Positions 1-7,931 of a stretch of 64,000 bases of DNA are shown in pieces (positions within the stretch are counted from its first letter, which is position 1; each line of letters opens with the position of its first letter). The position numbers were made by a program, and so were the translations under genes. The DNA comes from Flavobacterium phragmitis (GTDB lineage: Bacteria; Bacteroidota; Bacteroidia; Flavobacteriales; Flavobacteriaceae), in assembly GCF_900112575.1 (NCBI RefSeq), contig NZ_FOMH01000008.1, positions 124,001 to 188,000 on the forward strand. Reading direction: 5' to 3'. The notes beneath the pieces are model-generated. The model saw only the letters and a program-made list of their open reading frames with translations. It did no database searches and was not told the DNA's origin.

Positions 1-2
1 TT

Positions 3-701
3 TTGGGAAGAATGGCATGGGGACGATTGGACGGCTTATTACTAATTAGTGGCGCTTTTGGCGCATTTGATAAAGAAATAGCAATATTAGCAGGCGGTTA
101 CAGTACTAAAACGGTTGGCGAAGACATGGAACTTATCGTAAGAATGCGTCGTTATATGCTCGAAAATAAACTTCCATATGCCGTAAGTTATATTCCAGAT
201 CCACTTTGCTGGACAGAAGCACCAGAAGAATTTAAAATCTTCAAAAAACAACGAAGTCGCTGGATGAGAGGAACAATAGAAACGCTAAGTTTTCATAAAA
301 AAATGTTTATGAATCCGAAATATAAGTTATTGGGAATGCTGAGCGTACCCTATTGGACATTGTTTGAATTTCTGGCACCGGGAATTGAATTTATCGGACT
401 TGTGATAACGGCTTTATTTATCATTTTTGGTTTACTTCATTGGCATTTCTTTATTCTGCTTCTGTTGTTTGTGTATACTTTTGCCGTATTCTTTTCAGTT
501 ATTGCCTTGTTCAGCGAAGAAAACACCTATCACAAATACCCAAAACAAGCCGATTTCTTTAAACTTTTAATGGCCGCTTTTATAGAACCATTTTATTTTC
601 ACCCGCTGACAGTTTATGCCGCTTTAGTCGGTTACAAAGAAAAAATCATGGGAACCAAAGGCTGGGGCGAAATGACTAGAAAAGGGTTTACGAAAAAGTA
701 G
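3..701 (+). CDS. Membrane glycosyltransferase family 2, C-terminal part (5' end outside window)
   Basis: The reading frame is open to the window edge, so this is the C-terminal 230 or so residues of a longer protein. The fragment keeps two hallmarks of processive GT-A glycosyltransferases of the cellulose/hyaluronan/PNAG synthase type: a GED catalytic-base motif (fragment residues 39-41) and QRSRW, the QxxRW motif that holds the acceptor end (83-87). Hydrophobic segments at about 110-170 and 190-210 would be inner-membrane helices. The family moves a sugar from a nucleotide-sugar donor onto a growing glycan or lipid. Donor and product cannot be told from this part. The gene ends in front of a tandem repeat and a bidirectional terminator, convergent with the ABC exporter genes. 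Confidence 0.85.
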   Translation: MGRMAWGRLDGLLLISGAFGAFDKEIAILAGGYSTKTVGEDMELIVRMRRYMLENKLPYAVSYIPDPLCWTEAPEEFKIFKKQRSRWMRGTIETLSFHKKMFMNPKYKLLGMLSVPYWTLFEFLAPGIEFIGLVITALFIIFGLLHWHFFILLLLFVYTFAVFFSVIALFSEENTYHKYPKQADFFKLLMAAFIEPFYFHPLTVYAALVGYKEKIMGTKGWGEMTRKGFTKK

Positions 702-711
702 GGGAAAAGTT

Positions 712-838
712 AAGAGTTATAGGTTATGAGTTATAGGTTATGGGTTATAGGTTATAGGTTATGAGTTATAGGTTATGAGTTATAGGTTATGAGTTATAGG
801 TTATGAGTTATAGGTTATGAGTTATAGGTTATGAGTTA
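712..838. repeat. Tandem repeat of two alternating heptamers (about 14-bp period)
   Basis: Starting about 10 bases after the glycosyltransferase stop, variants of GTTATAG and GTTATGA alternate for roughly 127 bases, mostly as a 14-bp unit repeated about nine times. It is noncoding and lies between convergent genes. Copy number of such an array is likely to vary between isolates through slippage. Confidence 0.9.
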
Positions 839-876
839 GAAGTTTGGCATTGACATTGATACTGAATCGAAATTAT

Positions 877-910
877 AAAAAAAGCGTTCGCCATGACAAA
901 CGCTTTTTTT
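877..910. terminator. Bidirectional rho-independent terminator
   Basis: A 12-bp stem (AAAAAAAGCGTT paired with AACGCTTTTTTT) closes a short loop and has T runs on both strands. It sits between the convergent glycosyltransferase and ABC permease genes and can end transcription from either side. Confidence 0.85.
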
Positions 911-924
911 AGTTGATTACTACT

Positions 925-3336
925 TTACTCGTATTTTAAATAACGTAAAACATCCACTTTTGTCACTTGATAAGCTTTCCCTAAAACGATGGTCAAGGTT
1001 AGAAATAACAAAGACACAAAAGCTAGAATAAAAGGCAGGATTGGAATATCTATTCTAAAGGCAAAATTTTCGAGCCATTTTTGCAGTAAAATATAAGCTG
1101 GGATAATCCCAATAAAAAATCCGATTATACAAAAGATAACATATTGTTTAGATAGTTCTTTCAGCAAAACACCTGTTTCGGCACCAAGGGTTTTTCTAAT
1201 GGCAATTTCGCGAAGTCTTCTTTCCATAGAATAAGAAGCAAGAGCAAATAGTCCGAAAACAGCTATTAGAATTACGATTCCGTTTAATATCGAAAATAAC
1301 TTGCTTTGATCTTGATACCTTTTGTAGGTTCTTGCAAAGTTTTTATCTACAAAATTATACTCAAATGGATATTCCTGATCTACTTTTGCTTTCCAAAATT
1401 TGTCGATTGCCGCTATTGTTGCCGTCATGTTTTCTGGAGCAATTTTAACCGTAATATTATTGACCTTATGCTGCATCCAGTCATTAGATTTGATATGCAT
1501 AAAAATCATGGGATTAAATCTACTTTCTAAACCAAAATAATGGAAGTTTTTGACAATTCCGACCACTTTGAATTTTTGGTTATTGAAAGTGATCTCTTTG
1601 TTAACAGGATCTTTTTCAAGTAATGTTTTGGCGGCTACTTCGTTTAGCAAAACATTTGAAATACTGTCTGAAGCCAGTTTTTCAGACAAATTCCGACCCT
1701 TTATTATTTTAATTCCTAAAATGTCTAAAACGCCAAAATCTACACCCATTTGCTGTGTTATGACTTCTTTGTTTGATTTGTAATGAAGTCCTGACCAAGA
1801 ATTTTCAAGACTTCCAATAGAAAATATTCCTGCTGAAACATCTTGAACACCCTGAATTTTCAGTAATTCCTGTTTAATTAATTTATATCTGTCGTACTGA
1901 TTTTTTCCTTTTTGTGACTTAAATGAAATATCCATCACCTGCGAACCATTAAAACCTAAATCCTTAGAAGCCATATAATTTACCTGCTGATAAACAATAA
2001 AAGATCCAATAATAAAAAGTGTGGCAATAGAAAATTGAAGTACCAGCATTCCGTTTCGCAGCCAGACACCATTTTTGCTTCGCGAGAAATTTCCTTTGAG
2101 TACTTTCAAAACCTCAAAATTCGAAATATAAAGGGCAGGAAAAATTCCAGAAACGGCAATAACAATGAAAAAAATAAGGACTAATTGCAATGCAAATTGA
2201 GATCCTGAAAGAACTAGGTTTTTCTCCAAAAAGGCATTGTAAAAAGGCAGTGAAAGCTCTACAATAACCAGTGCCAGCAAAATAGAAAATAATGTAATAA
2301 GAGTGGTTTCGAATACAAATTGAACTACAATCTGCCATTTTGAAGCGCCAATAATCTTTCTCACTCCAACTTCTTTGGCTCGTCTTACAGCATTTGCCGT
2401 AGCCATATTAATATAATTTACAATTGACAATACTAGAATAAGTATCGATAATCCCATTAATATATTTAAAAATTGACCATTTGCGCTCTTTTCAGGAAAA
2501 GAATAACTGCCTCTGTAAAGTCTTGATTTTTCAAAAGGAAGTAATCTCGCTTTTACAGGTTCGCCGTATTGTTTTAGAAAATTTTCATAAGTCATGCCTT
2601 CATCTTTGGCCTGTTTTTTATAATTTTTCTCTACAAAAATTTCATCAAGTTTTTTAATGACGGCAGTAGTATCACTTGGTTTTTTCAATTTCAGCATTAA
2701 GCTGTAACTGAAACCCCAATCGTCTTTTCTTTCTTCTAGTTCTTCTTCAATAATAGAAGTAACCGCCGCAGGCATCACAGATGTCTCTTTAACTAAACGA
2801 TATACACCACGAACTACAAAAATTCGTTCGGCATATCGAACTTGTTTTCCCATTGGATTCTCTTTTCCAAAGATTCGGGAAGCAGTTTCTTCAGAAAAAA
2901 CAATGCTGTTATTATCCTGAATAGCTGTTTTGGCATCGCCACGTACAAATTCAAAAGGAAAAAACGTGAAGAAATTACGCTGTGCAGTAAAAATTTTATC
3001 AATTAATTCTATTTTGCCTTTATACTGAATAGTCTCCTTAGAATAATTAGGCAAAAAATAGCAATAACTTTCTAGATAGGGGGTCGATTCCATTAATGAA
3101 GGACCTGTTACTGGGGAGTTGGTTGTCCAGACATTTCCTCCTCCTAAATCATTTAAGGCAAGAAAAATATTTTCTTTTTTCGGAACCCATTTATCATAGG
3201 AATGTTCGTTATTCCAATACAAAATCGCAAAAATCAATCCTGCGATACCAATACTCAAACCCAAAACATTCAAAGCCGTAAAGAATTTGTTGTTTTTGAT
3301 GTGGTATATAAATATGTTGATATAGTTTTTTAGCAT
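925..3336 (-). CDS. FtsX/MacB-type ABC transporter permease
   Basis: An 803-residue inner-membrane protein with a duplicated layout. It has an N-terminal helix (about 19-41), a periplasmic MacB_PCD-like domain, three helices near 290-450, a second periplasmic domain, and three helices in the last 130 residues. The sequences before the helices (AKEVGVRKIIGAS and LREIAIRKTLGAE) are the two coupling segments typical of FtsX-type permeases. Such proteins pair with a LolD/MacB-like ATPase and work as mechanotransmission exporters for lipoproteins, peptides or antibiotics rather than as channels. The ATPase gene lies 5 bp upstream on the same strand, so the two form one operon. Substrate unknown. 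Confidence 0.9.
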   Translation of the reverse strand: MLKNYINIFIYHIKNNKFFTALNVLGLSIGIAGLIFAILYWNNEHSYDKWVPKKENIFLALNDLGGGNVWTTNSPVTGPSLMESTPYLESYCYFLPNYSKETIQYKGKIELIDKIFTAQRNFFTFFPFEFVRGDAKTAIQDNNSIVFSEETASRIFGKENPMGKQVRYAERIFVVRGVYRLVKETSVMPAAVTSIIEEELEERKDDWGFSYSLMLKLKKPSDTTAVIKKLDEIFVEKNYKKQAKDEGMTYENFLKQYGEPVKARLLPFEKSRLYRGSYSFPEKSANGQFLNILMGLSILILVLSIVNYINMATANAVRRAKEVGVRKIIGASKWQIVVQFVFETTLITLFSILLALVIVELSLPFYNAFLEKNLVLSGSQFALQLVLIFFIVIAVSGIFPALYISNFEVLKVLKGNFSRSKNGVWLRNGMLVLQFSIATLFIIGSFIVYQQVNYMASKDLGFNGSQVMDISFKSQKGKNQYDRYKLIKQELLKIQGVQDVSAGIFSIGSLENSWSGLHYKSNKEVITQQMGVDFGVLDILGIKIIKGRNLSEKLASDSISNVLLNEVAAKTLLEKDPVNKEITFNNQKFKVVGIVKNFHYFGLESRFNPMIFMHIKSNDWMQHKVNNITVKIAPENMTATIAAIDKFWKAKVDQEYPFEYNFVDKNFARTYKRYQDQSKLFSILNGIVILIAVFGLFALASYSMERRLREIAIRKTLGAETGVLLKELSKQYVIFCIIGFFIGIIPAYILLQKWLENFAFRIDIPILPFILAFVSLLFLTLTIVLGKAYQVTKVDVLRYLKYE

Positions 3337-3341
3337 GATTT

Positions 3342-4052
3342 TTAGTTTTTAGCGGTTACCAAAACATCAACATTTCTGTGATTTGCCTTTTCAGACAAAA
3401 TCATTCCGTCTTTCATTAAAATGGTTTTCTGCGAAAAGGAAGCGTCGTATTCAGAATGTGTTACCATAAGGATTGTCGAACCGCTGGCATGAAGATCGGT
3501 TAGCAATTCCATCACCTCATTTCCATTTTTACTATCTAGATTTCCCGTTGGTTCATCAGCGAGAATAATTTTTGGATTATTGATTAAAGCTCTTGCTACA
3601 GCCACACGTTGCTGTTGCCCGCCTGAAAGTTGTTGCGGGAAATGTTTCAAGCGATGTGAAATGCCTAAAATAGAAGCAATGTCTTCTACTTTTTTCTTTC
3701 TTTCAAAAGAATGAATTTTGTTGTAAAGCAATGGAAGTTCAATATTATCGAAAACCGATAACTCATCAATTAAGTTGAAGTTTTGAAAAATGAATCCGAT
3801 GTTTTGTTTTCTGGCTTTTGATTTTAAATTTTCTTTTAAACCTACCATTTCCTGATCAAGCAGTTTATAACTCCCGTCTGTAGCGCTGTCCAAAAGTCCG
3901 ATGATGTTTAACAAAGTTGATTTTCCGCTTCCCGAAGGTCCCATAATCGAAATAAAATCGCCTTCATTAATCGTTAATGAAATGTCACTTAAAGCTCTTG
4001 TTTCTAATTCCTCAGTTCTAAATACTTTTGAAAGTTTTTTAATTGTAATCAT
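3342..4052 (-). CDS. ABC transporter ATP-binding protein, LolD/MacB type
   Basis: A 236-residue ATPase of the usual length for LolD/FtsE/MacB-type subunits. Walker A is GPSGSGKST (38-46), the Q-loop follows FIFQNFNL, the signature is LSGGQQQR (142-149), and Walker B plus D-loop is LADEPTGNLD (164-173). It powers the FtsX-type permease encoded 5 bp downstream. The divergent sigma-54 regulator and kinase genes on the other side, and a sigma-54-like element facing this gene, suggest inducible expression under that two-component system. Confidence 0.92.
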   Translation of the reverse strand: MITIKKLSKVFRTEELETRALSDISLTINEGDFISIMGPSGSGKSTLLNIIGLLDSATDGSYKLLDQEMVGLKENLKSKARKQNIGFIFQNFNLIDELSVFDNIELPLLYNKIHSFERKKKVEDIASILGISHRLKHFPQQLSGGQQQRVAVARALINNPKIILADEPTGNLDSKNGNEVMELLTDLHASGSTILMVTHSEYDASFSQKTILMKDGMILSEKANHRNVDVLVTAKN

Positions 4053-4219
4053 AATTTGACTGTTTGTTTTTTTGATTGATTTTCTTTTAAAATTTTATGC
4101 CTTCGGAAATGAAAGAAACAAGTCTGAAAATTAAGATAATTTTGATGTAATTTATACTTATTTATTTTGTTATTTTTACTTCCGAAAGCCATTAATTATT
4201 AATGATTTACCAGTTCTAA

Positions 4220-4235
4220 TGTGATTTTCGTGCCA
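4220..4235 (-). promoter_or_regulatory. Sigma-54-like promoter for the ABC exporter operon
   Basis: On the minus strand this reads TGGCACGAAAATCACA. Against the consensus TGGCACG-N4-TTGCW it matches all seven -24 bases and three of five -12 bases, 10 of 12 in all. It faces the ATPase gene with a leader of about 155 bases. The neighbouring regulator gene encodes a sigma-54 activator. The weak point is the altered -12 GC pair. Confidence 0.45.
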
Positions 4236-4296
4236 ATAATTTAAACATTGCAAATGCCTTGTTTTTTAAGGGTTTATTTATTGAAAAAATATAGAA

Positions 4297-4314
4297 CTGT
4301 CCATTAATGGACAG
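4297..4314. promoter_or_regulatory. Perfect 18-bp palindrome, candidate enhancer/operator of the response regulator
   Basis: CTGTCCATTAATGGACAG is an exact inverted repeat. It lies 23 bp upstream of the chosen start of the response regulator and about 62 bp behind the sigma-54-like promoter of the divergent exporter. That is a natural position for activator binding, and could also give autoregulation. Assignment to this regulator is inference from position. Confidence 0.5.
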
Positions 4315-4336
4315 CTTTCGTCCAAAACCGAACAAC

Positions 4337-5686
4337 ATGAAAAAAACAAACGCCTCTATTTTAATCATAGACGATCAGGAAGACATTCTTTTTGCGTCGA
4401 AAGTGTACCTGAAAAAGTATTTTGAAAACATTTTTACGCTCAATAATCCTAAAAATATTGTCGAATTATTGGCAAAAAATACCATCGATGTCGTTTTGTT
4501 GGATATGAATTACAGAATTGGTTTTGAAGATGGGCGAGAAGGTTTGTATTTACTAAAGGAAATTAAAACACTTTCACCCAAAACGGTTGTAATTCTAATG
4601 ACGGCTTTTGGAAAAGTAGAAACCGCCGTTGAAGGTTTAAAAACGGGTGCTTTTGATTATATTTTAAAACCTTGGGAAAACAAAAAACTTTTAGAATCTG
4701 TAAAACAAGCTGTTGATAAAGCCCGAAAAGAACAGAAAAAAGCAAAAGAAGTTGAAATCAAAAATGACTTTTTTATTGGAAATTCCGAAACGATTAAAAA
4801 AGCTTATTCGCTTGCTGATAAAGTAGCTAAAACAGATGCTAACGTTTTGATTTTAGGAGAAAACGGAACAGGAAAATTCGTTTTAGCTCATCATATTTAT
4901 TCGCAGTCCGAAAGAAAAGATAAACCTTTTATCGCAGTTGATTTGGGTTCGTTAAATTCAAATATTTTCGAAAGCGAATTATTCGGTTATGCCAAAGGTG
5001 CTTTTACCGATGCCAAAATAGACACGCCGGGACGTTTTGAAATGGCGCAGAACGGAACTATTTTTTTGGACGAAATAGGAAATGTACCGCTGCAGCTGCA
5101 ATCGAAACTCCTTCAGGTTATTCAGACCAAAACTGTAACACGTTTGGGAGAAACCAAAGCAAGATCTCTAAATGTCCGAATTATCACTGCAACCAATCTA
5201 AATCTAAAAGAAGAAGTAGCCGGTAAAAACTTCCGTGAAGACTTGTATTATCGCATAAATACGATGGAAATTGTTTTGCCTCCTTTACGGGAAAGAAACG
5301 AAGATAAAATTCCACTGGCAGAATATCTTTTGGATAAAATGATTGAAAAATACGGAAGAGATGAAATTACGTTCGATTCAAAAGTATTGGAACAAATTGA
5401 AAAACACGCCTGGAATGGAAACATCCGTGAAATGGAAAATAAAATTGAACGCGCTGTGATTCTTTGTGAAAACCATAAAATCAAGGTTTCTGATCTGGAT
5501 TTGGAAATCATCACGCCTTATGAAGACAGTTCTGATGATATTCAGCTTTCGGCTGTAGAAAAGGCAACGGTTGAAAAAGCACTTCTCAAAAACCATAATA
5601 ATATTAGTAAAACGGCAGAAGAACTGGGACTTTCAAGAGGTGCTTTGTACCGCCGTTTAGAAAAATACAATATCAATATTAACTGA
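4337..5686 (+). CDS. Sigma-54-dependent response regulator, NtrC family
   Basis: Start taken at 4337 (MKKTNASIL) rather than at an in-frame ATG at 4307, because the latter lies inside a perfect palindrome and adds sequence outside the receiver fold. The 449 residues comprise a receiver domain with acidic pocket IDDQ and phospho-acceptor Asp56, an AAA+ domain with Walker A GENGTGK (174-180) and Walker B FLDEIG (243-248), and a C-terminal Fis-type helix-turn-helix (NNISKTAEELGLSRGALYR). The loop that touches sigma-54 reads GAFTDA (221-226) instead of the usual GAFTGA. The protein is a phosphorylation-controlled activator of RNA polymerase holding sigma-54. Its kinase follows after 1 base. The likely target is the divergent ABC exporter. 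Confidence 0.92.
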   Translation: MKKTNASILIIDDQEDILFASKVYLKKYFENIFTLNNPKNIVELLAKNTIDVVLLDMNYRIGFEDGREGLYLLKEIKTLSPKTVVILMTAFGKVETAVEGLKTGAFDYILKPWENKKLLESVKQAVDKARKEQKKAKEVEIKNDFFIGNSETIKKAYSLADKVAKTDANVLILGENGTGKFVLAHHIYSQSERKDKPFIAVDLGSLNSNIFESELFGYAKGAFTDAKIDTPGRFEMAQNGTIFLDEIGNVPLQLQSKLLQVIQTKTVTRLGETKARSLNVRIITATNLNLKEEVAGKNFREDLYYRINTMEIVLPPLRERNEDKIPLAEYLLDKMIEKYGRDEITFDSKVLEQIEKHAWNGNIREMENKIERAVILCENHKIKVSDLDLEIITPYEDSSDDIQLSAVEKATVEKALLKNHNNISKTAEELGLSRGALYRRLEKYNININ

Positions 5687-5687
5687 T

Positions 5688-7028
5688 ATGTTTAAGACAT
5701 TACAAACTTATAAGCTGCTTTTTCTGCGATTAATGCTCATTGTTGCAGGAATTGAACTTTCCATTTACTTCTTTAAAATTGGATTATTATTTACAGGCAT
5801 ATTCGGACTTTGCATGGTATTCCTGATTGTCCGCGAAATGTATTTTTATGTTCGAAATTTTGTTCTGATTTACGATAAAACGATTACTTCAATTTTGCAA
5901 AATGATTTTTCTTCGGATTTCTCTAAACATAAATTCAATAGAAATTATAATGATTTATTTCAGTTGTATGAAACCTTGAAAAATAAGGAAAATGAGCAGA
6001 TTTCTAAAGATATTATCTACCGTTCGATTTTAAATAATATAGAAACTGGAGTAATCATTTTACAGAAACAAGACAGCGACTGGAGCATTTTTTTAATGAA
6101 TGATTATTTTTCAAATCATTTTAATGTGCCGAAGGTTTCGAAATGGAAATATCTTAAGAATCAATTGCCTGCTTTATGTGAAATTATAGAAGAAGATAAT
6201 TTTCATGAAACCAAAACATCGATTGACATTAGCATAAATGAACAAAGCAAGCAGACTTTTGTTTTACAAGCTTCCCGTACCGAGATTTTTGAACAGGATT
6301 ATTTTATTGTTTTATTAGACTCTATTCAGAATGTGGTGGAGAAGAAAGAAAAAGATGCCTGGATTAATTTGATGAAAGTAATCTCGCATGAGCTTTTAAA
6401 CTCAATAACACCAATTCGTTCTATTTGTCAAAACCTACAGGATTTGGTAGAACAGGATTCACTGTCCACTGAAGATCTGGAAGACATCAAAAATAGTGTC
6501 GAAACCATGTTAAGACGAAGCGATCATTTGCAGAAATTTGTGGAAGGTTATCGAAAATTAGCCATGTTGCCTTCTCCCAAAAAGGAAAAAACTGAATTAG
6601 GAAATTTGGTAGAAAACGTTCTTCAGATTATGAATCCGTTATTGCGAAAGGAAAATATCGAAGTTCAAAATTCGATTACACATAATTATCAGGTCAATAT
6701 AGATCAACAGCAAATAGAACAAGTGCTAATTAATTTATTGACAAATTCTATTAATGCATTGAATCAAAACAATCAGAAACAAATTTTTATTTCGGCTGAA
6801 GCCAAAGAAAACCGCTTTTTTATAAAGATTACCGACAACGGAAAAGGAATCGAAAAAGAAATAGAAGACAAAATTTTTCTTCCTTTTTTTACCACTCGAA
6901 CTGAAGGCGCAGGAATTGGTTTAACGCTTTCTAAAAACATTGTAGAAGCACACGGAGGTTATATTCTCAACAAAAATGAAAAAGGGAAAACGACTTTTGA
7001 AATTTGTTTGGTTGAGGATATGAATTAG
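5688..7028 (+). CDS. Sensor histidine kinase, partner of the sigma-54 response regulator
   Basis: 446 residues: two membrane helices at about 10-55 with almost no periplasmic loop, a PAS-like region at about 107-215, a phospho-acceptor segment VISHELLNSI with His234, and a HATPase domain with N-box (NLLTNSINALNQN), G1 box (DNGKGIEK), F-box (FLPFFTT) and G2 box (GAGIGLTLS). It is an NtrB/AtoS-like kinase, expected to phosphorylate Asp56 of the upstream regulator. The start codon follows the regulator's stop by 1 base, so the pair is co-transcribed and probably translationally coupled. Having so little outside the membrane, it may sense envelope state or an intramembrane ligand; this is inference. 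Confidence 0.9.
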   Translation: MFKTLQTYKLLFLRLMLIVAGIELSIYFFKIGLLFTGIFGLCMVFLIVREMYFYVRNFVLIYDKTITSILQNDFSSDFSKHKFNRNYNDLFQLYETLKNKENEQISKDIIYRSILNNIETGVIILQKQDSDWSIFLMNDYFSNHFNVPKVSKWKYLKNQLPALCEIIEEDNFHETKTSIDISINEQSKQTFVLQASRTEIFEQDYFIVLLDSIQNVVEKKEKDAWINLMKVISHELLNSITPIRSICQNLQDLVEQDSLSTEDLEDIKNSVETMLRRSDHLQKFVEGYRKLAMLPSPKKEKTELGNLVENVLQIMNPLLRKENIEVQNSITHNYQVNIDQQQIEQVLINLLTNSINALNQNNQKQIFISAEAKENRFFIKITDNGKGIEKEIEDKIFLPFFTTRTEGAGIGLTLSKNIVEAHGGYILNKNEKGKTTFEICLVEDMN

Positions 7029-7109
7029 GAAAACTTAATCTTTTTATTTCACTTCTCCTAAGCTATTGTTTACTTATATTGTCAAAATTTGAAATATTTA
7101 AAAACAGTC

Positions 7110-7180
7110 TTGGAGAGACGACATATTTATAGCAACTATTATTTGATTTTGTCAAAAGCTCCAGCGGAGTGATATGTTGG
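7110..7180. repeat. Dispersed intergenic element with AGCTCC...GGAGTGA motif
   Basis: Contains GACATATTTATAG and AGCTCCAGCGGAGTGATAT, both matched with small changes by a second copy near 55882-55992. It fills much of the gap between the histidine kinase and heme oxygenase genes (7029-7330). The rest of that gap is AT-rich and holds only the promoter element at 7274. Confidence 0.55.
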
Positions 7181-7273
7181 TGTATTTGGGCTAAAATTAA
7201 AAGCATTCAATCTTATTTTGCGATTTGGGATTCTGATAGTGAAAAGAACTTTTTTAAGGTAATTATTTTTGTT

Positions 7274-7281
7274 TAAATTTG
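7274..7281 (+). promoter_or_regulatory. Bacteroidota-type -7 element for the heme oxygenase-phytochrome operon
   Basis: TAAATTTG fits the TAnnTTTG -7 consensus of the Bacteroidota housekeeping sigma factor, 49 bp before the heme oxygenase start. No clear -33 TTTG was seen at the usual spacing, so the call is tentative. Confidence 0.4.
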
Positions 7282-7330
7282 TGAAAAGAGCTTTAGTAAA
7301 TAAGGCTTATAAACCACACAACATTTTACA

Positions 7331-7927
7331 ATGAGTACACATACAAATGCAGCAATAGCTTCAGATTTTCTTCATAATCTAAAAACGCAAACCGCTGATT
7401 CTCATCAAAAACTGGAAGACCTTTCTGTGTCGAAATCGATTATGTCACCAGAAATGAAGCTGGAAGAATATACCCGTTATTTAAGCTTAATGCACGATGT
7501 TCATAACGATACTGAAGGTATTATTTTTCCTTTTTTCTCGGATTTTTTGGAAGACATAGAACAAAGAAGAAAGAAACATCTTATAGAAGATGATCTTTTA
7601 TCTTTAAATTATAAAAAAACAGATTCTGCTAAAGTTTTTCATAAAGATGAAATGTCAATTCCTTTTGCACTTGGTGTTTTATATGTTGTGGAAGGTTCGA
7701 CTTTGGGCGGAAGATTTATTCTAAAAAACGTTTCAAAATATCCTGAACTTTCAGGCGAAAAAGGCGTTTCTTATTTTAATGGTTATGGAGAAAAAACAGG
7801 AAGTTTCTGGAAAGCTTTCTTGAATTTTCTATCAGAATACGAACAAAAGAACGAATGCGGAGAGGAGATTATTGAAGGAGCGCTGTTTGCTTTTGATAGT
7901 ATTTACAAACATTTTGAGGGTAGGTAG
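7331..7927 (+). CDS. bphO: Biliverdin-producing heme oxygenase (BphO type)
   Basis: 198 residues, all-alpha heme oxygenase fold. His25 in SHQKLE is the expected proximal heme ligand, and EGSTLGG (121-127) is the glycine-bearing distal-helix motif that sits over the heme in bacterial enzymes. The enzyme opens heme with oxygen and electrons to give biliverdin, CO and iron. The next gene, 4 bases on, encodes a bacteriophytochrome that needs biliverdin as chromophore, which strongly supports BphO over a purely iron-scavenging role. There is no signal peptide, so it acts in the cytosol. Confidence 0.9.
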   Translation: MSTHTNAAIASDFLHNLKTQTADSHQKLEDLSVSKSIMSPEMKLEEYTRYLSLMHDVHNDTEGIIFPFFSDFLEDIEQRRKKHLIEDDLLSLNYKKTDSAKVFHKDEMSIPFALGVLYVVEGSTLGGRFILKNVSKYPELSGEKGVSYFNGYGEKTGSFWKAFLNFLSEYEQKNECGEEIIEGALFAFDSIYKHFEGR

Positions 7928-7931
7928 AATA

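Noticed and set aside
712..838. Regular repeat that could suggest a CRISPR array
   Set aside because: The units are contiguous heptamers with no spacers and there are no cas genes nearby.
4307..4336. Upstream ATG for the sigma-54 regulator
   Set aside because: It lies within the perfect 18-bp palindrome and adds ten residues before the receiver domain; the ATG at 4337 fits better.
7872..7931. Earlier start for the bacteriophytochrome
   Set aside because: It would overlap the end of the heme oxygenase gene by 56 bases. The start at 7932 places Cys17 at the distance usual for this family.
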